This document shows positions 39,957 through 44,106 of a stretch of DNA of 44,106 nucleotides, piece after piece. The stretch comes from Pseudomonadota bacterium (GTDB lineage: Bacteria; Pseudomonadota; Gammaproteobacteria; Steroidobacterales; Steroidobacteraceae): positions 1 through 44,106 of the forward strand of contig JAEWLQ010000035.1 in the NCBI GenBank assembly GCA_023457495.1, read 5' to 3'. The notes below the pieces were generated by a model. That model had not been told where the DNA came from and made no database searches. It saw only the letters and a list, made by a program, of their open reading frames with translations. Position 1 is the stretch's first letter. Each line of letters starts with the position of its first letter. The translations under genes were made by a program, and so were the position numbers.

Positions 39957-40796
39957 ATGAAGCGCATCATCGCGGTCGCGAACCAGAAAGGCGGCGTCGG
40001 CAAGACCACGACGGCGGTCAATCTCGCCGCGTCGTTCGCCGCGACCCGCCGCCGCGTGCTGCTCATCGACATGGACCCGCAGGGCAACGCGACCATGGGC
40101 TGTGGCGTCGAGAAGTCGCAGATCGAGCGCGGCACCGGCGACGTGTTGCTGGGCGAGTGCGACGCGGCCGCGGCCATCATCCCGCTCGAGTCCATGCCGG
40201 GCATGTCGCTGATGCCGGCGAACCAGGACCTGGTCGCCGCCGAGGTGCAGCTGCTAACTACCCTGGCGGGACGCGAGCTGCGCCTGCGCAACGCGCTCAA
40301 GCCGGTGTACGACCAGTACGAAGTCATACTCATCGACTGCCCGCCGTCGCTCAACATGCTCACGCTGAACGCGCTGGTCGCGGCGCAGAGTGTGCTGATT
40401 CCGATGCAGTGCGAGTACTACGCGCTCGAGGGATTGTCCGCGCTGGTCGGCACCATCGAGCAGATCAAGGCGTCGGTGAGCCCGAACCTCGAGATCGAAG
40501 GCATCCTGCGGACGATGTTCGATCCGCGGAACAACCTCGCGAACGAGGTTTCCGGCCAGCTCATCTCGGTGTTCGGCGACAAGGTCTTCCGCACCATCGT
40601 GCCGCGCAACGTGCGCCTGGCCGAGGCGCCGTCTTTCGGCAAACCCGTGCTCCAGCACGACAAGGATTCGCGCGGAGCGCTGGCCTACCTTGCGCTCGCG
40701 GGAGAGATGCTGCGCAAGGACGACGAAGCGGGCGGAGAAACCGAAGCGGTTCCGCAGGCCGAAGTTGCCGCAGATGCGGAGCGCCCGGTCAACTAG
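39957..40796 (+). CDS. parA: chromosome-partitioning ATPase ParA (Soj), 279 aa
   Basis: Deviant Walker ATPase that moves ParB-parS complexes. KGGVGKTT Walker A (11-18) with the signature first lysine, IDMDPQGNATMG (Walker A' region), ILIDCPPSLNMLTLNAL (Walker B) and RTMFDPRNNLANEV. The last 25 or so residues (from about 255) are an acidic Ala/Glu tail longer than usual. Normally parB follows directly; here decayed RHS sequence begins within a few bases of the stop and no parB is in the window. Confidence 0.94.
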   Translation: MKRIIAVANQKGGVGKTTTAVNLAASFAATRRRVLLIDMDPQGNATMGCGVEKSQIERGTGDVLLGECDAAAAIIPLESMPGMSLMPANQDLVAAEVQLLTTLAGRELRLRNALKPVYDQYEVILIDCPPSLNMLTLNALVAAQSVLIPMQCEYYALEGLSALVGTIEQIKASVSPNLEIEGILRTMFDPRNNLANEVSGQLISVFGDKVFRTIVPRNVRLAEAPSFGKPVLQHDKDSRGALAYLALAGEMLRKDDEAGGETEAVPQAEVAADAERPVN

Positions 40797-40799
40797 ATC

Positions 40800-41095
40800 G
40801 CGTCGGGTTATTCGTCGATAGCGCCCCGAGCGGTCGAAGAGAGCGACTTCGATCAGCCCGAGTTCGAAAGAGCGGCATCACCTTTGTGGGCGCAAGCGGC
40901 ACGGTGGTCGATCACCGACGCTCACTACTCAAATAACCGCTGACTTCGAGAATCTCTCGGACAACACGTCCTCACAGGACGTGAGCTATATCAACTACCT
41001 GCGCGGGCTCACACTCTCTTAAAAGTTAGGCAGCGACGCAGGGCAGCGACCGAGGTGTCACGCGCATGCTGGTCGATGGCAATCGAGTGCTCGCG
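40800..41095 (+). pseudogene. decayed RHS YD-repeat fragment
   Basis: DNA here aligns with 42170-42480 of the intact RHS gene. One frame reads RKRHGGRSPTLTTQITADFENLSDN, then TSSQDVSYINYLRGLTLS and a stop, against RKRDGRSVAYSYDNNNRLIFKDLSDN and TYSHDVSYDYDLRGLTLS in the intact gene. Earlier, ESDFDQPEF matches ENDFNQYEY in another frame, so the piece is frameshifted and carries stops. The match fades near 41095; both borders are approximate. Confidence 0.7.
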
Positions 41096-41180
41096 ACAAA
41101 ACCCGCATCTGCGCACTGCATCCGCATGCCGAGTCGATGCAAAAAAATCAATCGGAAGTGAGAGAAATCGCGCACTCGTG

Positions 41181-41438
41181 ACGCCCATCTGGATGAAGAC
41201 GGCGGAAAAGTACTGCATCAACAGCGCGCCGGCCGGAAATGGCTGTTCCGGTGGAGACGAAGTGGTAACGACGTATGAGTACAACCACGACAACCTGCTG
41301 ATGACCGGCATGACGGTGACCGAGCCGCCGCCCCCCGCCGGAAACGGCATCACGCTTCGCACCTGCTTCGAGTACGACATCTACGGCAATCAGATCGGCA
41401 AGACTGACCCCAAGGCGGGGCTGAGCTCGTGCAGTTGA
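41181..41438 (+). pseudogene. RHS family fragment, N-terminal-side piece
   Basis: An open frame reads ...DEVVTTYEYNHDNLLMTGMTVTE...LRTCFEYDIYGNQIGKTDPKAGLSSCS before its stop. The TCxxYDxYGNxxxxTxPxAxLxSC pattern is what typically precedes the YD-repeat core of large RHS proteins, but here it has no start context or core and lies after rather than before the YD fragment at 40800-41095. It is therefore a remnant. The intact RHS gene starts 19 bp after the stop. Confidence 0.6.
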
Positions 41439-41457
41439 GTCCGCGGGATATCCAACC

Positions 41458-43980
41458 ATGAACAAAAAAACGAACATTCGCGCGGTTGGCTGGTTAGGTG
41501 GGCTCCTTGCCAGCGCCATTGCCGTCACTGTTCATGCCCAGCAAGCCGAGGCCCCGTTCAAGACCGCAAATCGCTACAACGAAGGCGGACAGCTCACAGG
41601 AACAATCGCGCCGGATCCGGATGGCGCGGGCCCGCTCAGATTGACGGCGACACGATATACGTACGGAACAGTCGGAACGAACCGCGCTCTGCTGACGAAA
41701 GTGGAGAGCGGTGAGCTCAGCTCATGGGCCAACGAATACGTAAAGCCCGAAGACTGGGGCAACCACGGTTTCAGCGTTTTTGTCACCACCCAGTACACCT
41801 ACGACGCGTATGGCCGTAAAACGACTGAGCAGGTAAACGGCACGGACCAGTCGGTCGAATCGTTGGTCCAGTACAACTACGACGATCGCAATCGAGTGCT
41901 TTGCAAAGCCGTGCGAATGAATCCGGCGACCTACGACTCACTTCCTCCTGCTTGCTCACCTGGAGATGGCCCATTCGGACCGGACCGGATTTATCGCTAC
42001 ACCTACGACATTCTCGATCAGGTGCTCACCGAAGAGCGCGCGGTCGGCACGCCCTTGCAACAAACCTATATTACCAATGGCTACTCGCATCGGCGATTGA
42101 CTTCGCAGAAAGATGCCAACGGAAATCGCACTGAGTTGCGATACGACGTTCATTCGCGCCTCACCAAACGCGTATACCCATCGCCGACTGGGCAGGACGC
42201 GATAAATGAGAATGACTTCAATCAATATGAATACGACGCAAACAACAATGTCACCTACGAGCGCAAACGCGACGGAAGATCAGTCGCATACTCGTATGAC
42301 AACAACAACCGGCTCATCTTCAAGGACCTTTCGGACAATACGTACTCGCACGATGTGAGCTACGACTACGACCTTCGAGGACTCACACTATCTTCGCTTT
42401 TCTATGACAACGGCCTCGGCCAAGGCGTCACGAACACGTTCGATGGTTTCGGCCGGCTGAGCTCCTCATCGACCAATGTCGGCGGCACGATCCGCCTGCT
42501 CAAATACCGCTACGATGCGAACGGTAACCGCACGCGCGTGACACATGACGACGGATGGTTCTTCGAGTACGGCTTCGATGGCCTGAACCGCCTGGACTAC
42601 CTCGGCGAGTCGGTAGGCATTGCCGAGAACTCGAACAACTCGCCGCTGCTGACGGTCGACTACCACCCCGGCGGCGGCCGCTATCACCTCAGCCGTACCG
42701 GCGGTGCGGTGACCGAGTACCTGCAGGACAACGTCAAGCGACTGGACAGCTTCTCCCAGGACTTCTCGGGCAGTGCGCACGATCTGCTCGCCACGTTCGA
42801 TTACAACCCGGCGAGCCAGGTCGTCTATCGATTCCGCAGCAACGACCTCTACGCCATCACCGGCCAGGTGAGCCGCGCCGGGGCGTATGTCCCGAATGGG
42901 CTCAACCAGTACAGCGGCATCGGTGGCAAGACCTTGAGCTATGACGCCAACGGCAACCTCACGAACTATCGTGAGGCGAACGATGAGCTCGTCACCTACG
43001 GCTACGACATGGAGAACCATCTCGTCAGCGCGAATGGGCTGGTCAACGGGCAGGCCGTCACGGCGAACCTGATCTGGGATCCACTAGGCAGACTTCACCA
43101 AGCCACGATCAATGGAGTTGCGCGGCAGTTCCTCTATGACGGCGACGCGCTCGTGGCGGAATACAACGGATCGAGCCTGGTCCGCCGCTACGTGCATGGG
43201 GATCAGGTCGACGAACCCCTCGTTCAGTACGACGGCGCCAATGTTGGCACTAGCTACCGACGGTTCCTGCATGCGGATCATCAGGGCAGTGTCATTGCGC
43301 AGAGTGGCAGCACGGGCGCGGTGCTGTCGACGAATGCTTACGATCCGTATGGAATTCCGGCTCCTACCAACTCGGGCAGGTTCGGCTACACGGGGCAGGC
43401 GTGGCTGCCGGAGCTGGGCCTGTATCACTACAAGGCGCGGATGTATCACGCGAGGGTCGGGAGGTTCTTGCAGACCGATCCGATCTTCTATGCCGATGAC
43501 ATGAATATGTATGCGTATGTTGGGTCGGATCCGGTAAATAGGTTTGATCCGCGTGGTAAGCAAGGAGAAGCAGCGCAATGCGTTGGCGAAACTGATCCAC
43601 TCTGCCGCGAAATAGTGCAGGCACTTGAAGATCTAGCGAAGGAAGTGCAGGAGCTGGGCGACGCCGCGATAGAGCAACAGATGGATGACATGATGAAGGA
43701 TCTTGATAAGCAATTTGGACTTCCTGTGATGGACGAAAAGGGCCAAGTGCACGAAGCGGGAGGAGAAGTTCCGCCGGACGACGATCCTCGTTACCAAGGT
43801 GTCGGCTCGGAGCCACTCAAGACAAAGCCCACGGAGCAAGAAAGACGAGATCGAGCAAATCATGCCGAGGAACAGCGAAAGCGGTTCGATAAAGCTACTG
43901 CCGACGCTGTGGGCCGTGGTGACGCGAAGCAGGTCGAAAAGAACAAGGCAACCGCTTGCGGCTGGTTGCATGTGTACTAA
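41458..43980 (+). CDS. secreted RHS/YD-repeat protein with variable C-terminal tip, 840 aa
   Basis: A signal peptide (about 1-28, ending VHAQQA) is followed by YD/RHS repeats (about 35-630; units such as YDAYGRKTTEQVNG, YDANGNRTRVTHDD, YDANGNLTNYREAND) and the RHS core end (about 615-700) with FLHADHQGSV, NAYDPYGIPAP, RFGYTGQAWLPELGLYHYKARMYHARVGRFLQTDPI and DPRG at 697-700. The 140-residue tip after DPRG is Glu/Lys-rich, less GC-rich and matches no toxin I recognise. Size is small for an RHS toxin; it may be a cargo-less or novel-tip form. No immunity gene is visible before the IS that follows 4 bp later. The ribosome site is weak. Confidence 0.85.
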   Translation: MNKKTNIRAVGWLGGLLASAIAVTVHAQQAEAPFKTANRYNEGGQLTGTIAPDPDGAGPLRLTATRYTYGTVGTNRALLTKVESGELSSWANEYVKPEDWGNHGFSVFVTTQYTYDAYGRKTTEQVNGTDQSVESLVQYNYDDRNRVLCKAVRMNPATYDSLPPACSPGDGPFGPDRIYRYTYDILDQVLTEERAVGTPLQQTYITNGYSHRRLTSQKDANGNRTELRYDVHSRLTKRVYPSPTGQDAINENDFNQYEYDANNNVTYERKRDGRSVAYSYDNNNRLIFKDLSDNTYSHDVSYDYDLRGLTLSSLFYDNGLGQGVTNTFDGFGRLSSSSTNVGGTIRLLKYRYDANGNRTRVTHDDGWFFEYGFDGLNRLDYLGESVGIAENSNNSPLLTVDYHPGGGRYHLSRTGGAVTEYLQDNVKRLDSFSQDFSGSAHDLLATFDYNPASQVVYRFRSNDLYAITGQVSRAGAYVPNGLNQYSGIGGKTLSYDANGNLTNYREANDELVTYGYDMENHLVSANGLVNGQAVTANLIWDPLGRLHQATINGVARQFLYDGDALVAEYNGSSLVRRYVHGDQVDEPLVQYDGANVGTSYRRFLHADHQGSVIAQSGSTGAVLSTNAYDPYGIPAPTNSGRFGYTGQAWLPELGLYHYKARMYHARVGRFLQTDPIFYADDMNMYAYVGSDPVNRFDPRGKQGEAAQCVGETDPLCREIVQALEDLAKEVQELGDAAIEQQMDDMMKDLDKQFGLPVMDEKGQVHEAGGEVPPDDDPRYQGVGSEPLKTKPTEQERRDRANHAEEQRKRFDKATADAVGRGDAKQVEKNKATACGWLHVY

Positions 43981-43984
43981 GAAG

Positions 43985-44106
43985 TGGTCCCGCTTTTCTA
44001 GACAGTTTTCGCGGCCGGGATAAGTGGATTCCGGTGATGGTTACGCTGCCGCCGCGAGGGGCAACATCGGGATCGATTTGAAGTAGACGTGATCGGGCGT
44101 TTGGCG
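43985..44106 (-). mobile_element. IS3-family insertion sequence, end fragment
   Basis: The sequence from TGGTCCCGCTTTTCTAGACA onward looks like the terminal repeat of an IS3-type element, followed by the 3' end of a transposase gene on the minus strand. The element runs off the window. Its border lies 4 bp after the RHS stop codon. Confidence 0.6.
44041..44106 (-). CDS. IS3-family transposase, C-terminal end (partial)
   Basis: The last 21 codons before TAA read RQTPDHVYFKSIPMLPLAAAA. TPDxVYF close to the C-terminus is typical of the IS3-family OrfB integrase after its DDE domain. The rest lies beyond the right edge, so completeness cannot be judged. Confidence 0.6.
   Translation of the reverse strand, partial: RQTPDHVYFKSIPMLPLAAAA

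Noticed and set aside
41055..41438. Open frame as an independent gene
   Set aside because: Only its 3' part has recognisable RHS sequence; the 5' part is non-coding relic and there is no ribosome site.
1..44106. CRISPR arrays, tRNA or rRNA genes
   Set aside because: I saw no regularly spaced repeat array, tRNA T-loop/acceptor pattern or rRNA sequence on reading the window.

Overview
The window is GC-rich chromosomal DNA, densely packed on both strands, that reads as a gammaproteobacterium. The conserved rhodanese-grxC-secB-gpsA block beside trmL and envC, the tatABC cluster, cytochrome c4 and rsmG-parA all fit that class. A Nevskiales/Steroidobacteraceae- or Xanthomonadales-like lineage is my guess from gene content; no rRNA or tRNA gene is present to test it.

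Layout. 1-3211: a repeat, a small membrane protein, a class 1B-type dihydroorotate dehydrogenase divergent from a periplasmic TonB_C protein, and trmL. 3216-5500 (minus): gpsA, secB, grxC and a membrane rhodanese. 5612-13215 (plus): envC, a GGDEF/EAL protein, ctpA, a DedA protein, an SRPBCC protein, a small four-helix membrane protein and an MgtC/DUF4010 protein. 13266-19756 (minus): an EamA transporter, then a peptide-use cluster (POT transporter, M2 dipeptidyl carboxypeptidase lipoprotein, OPT transporter). 19902-22043 (minus): tatC, tatB, tatA and dtd. 22130-26167: a c4-type cytochrome, an S9 peptidase (minus), an MBL hydrolase and a DUF2269 protein. 26187-31192: branched-chain 2-oxoacid dehydrogenase E1alpha, E1beta and E2, plus an M1-like metallopeptidase. 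31307-34265: two unknown membrane proteins and glutathione reductase (minus). 34304-39237: acuI, prpB, prpC, a guanidine exporter with its riboswitch, and prpD. 39237-40796: rsmG and parA. 40800-44106: an RHS island (two decayed pieces, one intact RHS gene) cut at the right edge by an IS3-type element.

How the parts fit. The branched-chain dehydrogenase yields acyl-CoAs whose breakdown gives propionyl-CoA; AcuI also makes propionyl-CoA; PrpC, PrpD and PrpB convert it to pyruvate and succinate. The POT, M2 and OPT genes look like a peptide-scavenging set. A guanidine-II riboswitch and its exporter gene sit inside the prp cluster.

Most notable observations: (1) many genes have a -10-like hexamer only 6-9 nt before the start codon, suggesting widespread leaderless mRNA; (2) a 29-bp dispersed repeat sits at gene 3' ends, twice as a perfect inverted repeat between convergent genes; (3) two convergent genes both encode C-terminal QLAAK from one palindrome that holds both stop codons; (4) the riboswitch/gdx unit interrupts the methylcitrate genes; (5) parA is followed directly by RHS debris, with no parB in the window; (6) the octamer CAAACTAC and the heptamer CTATCTA are clearly over-represented. 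I found no convincing wholly new multi-gene defence or metabolic system.
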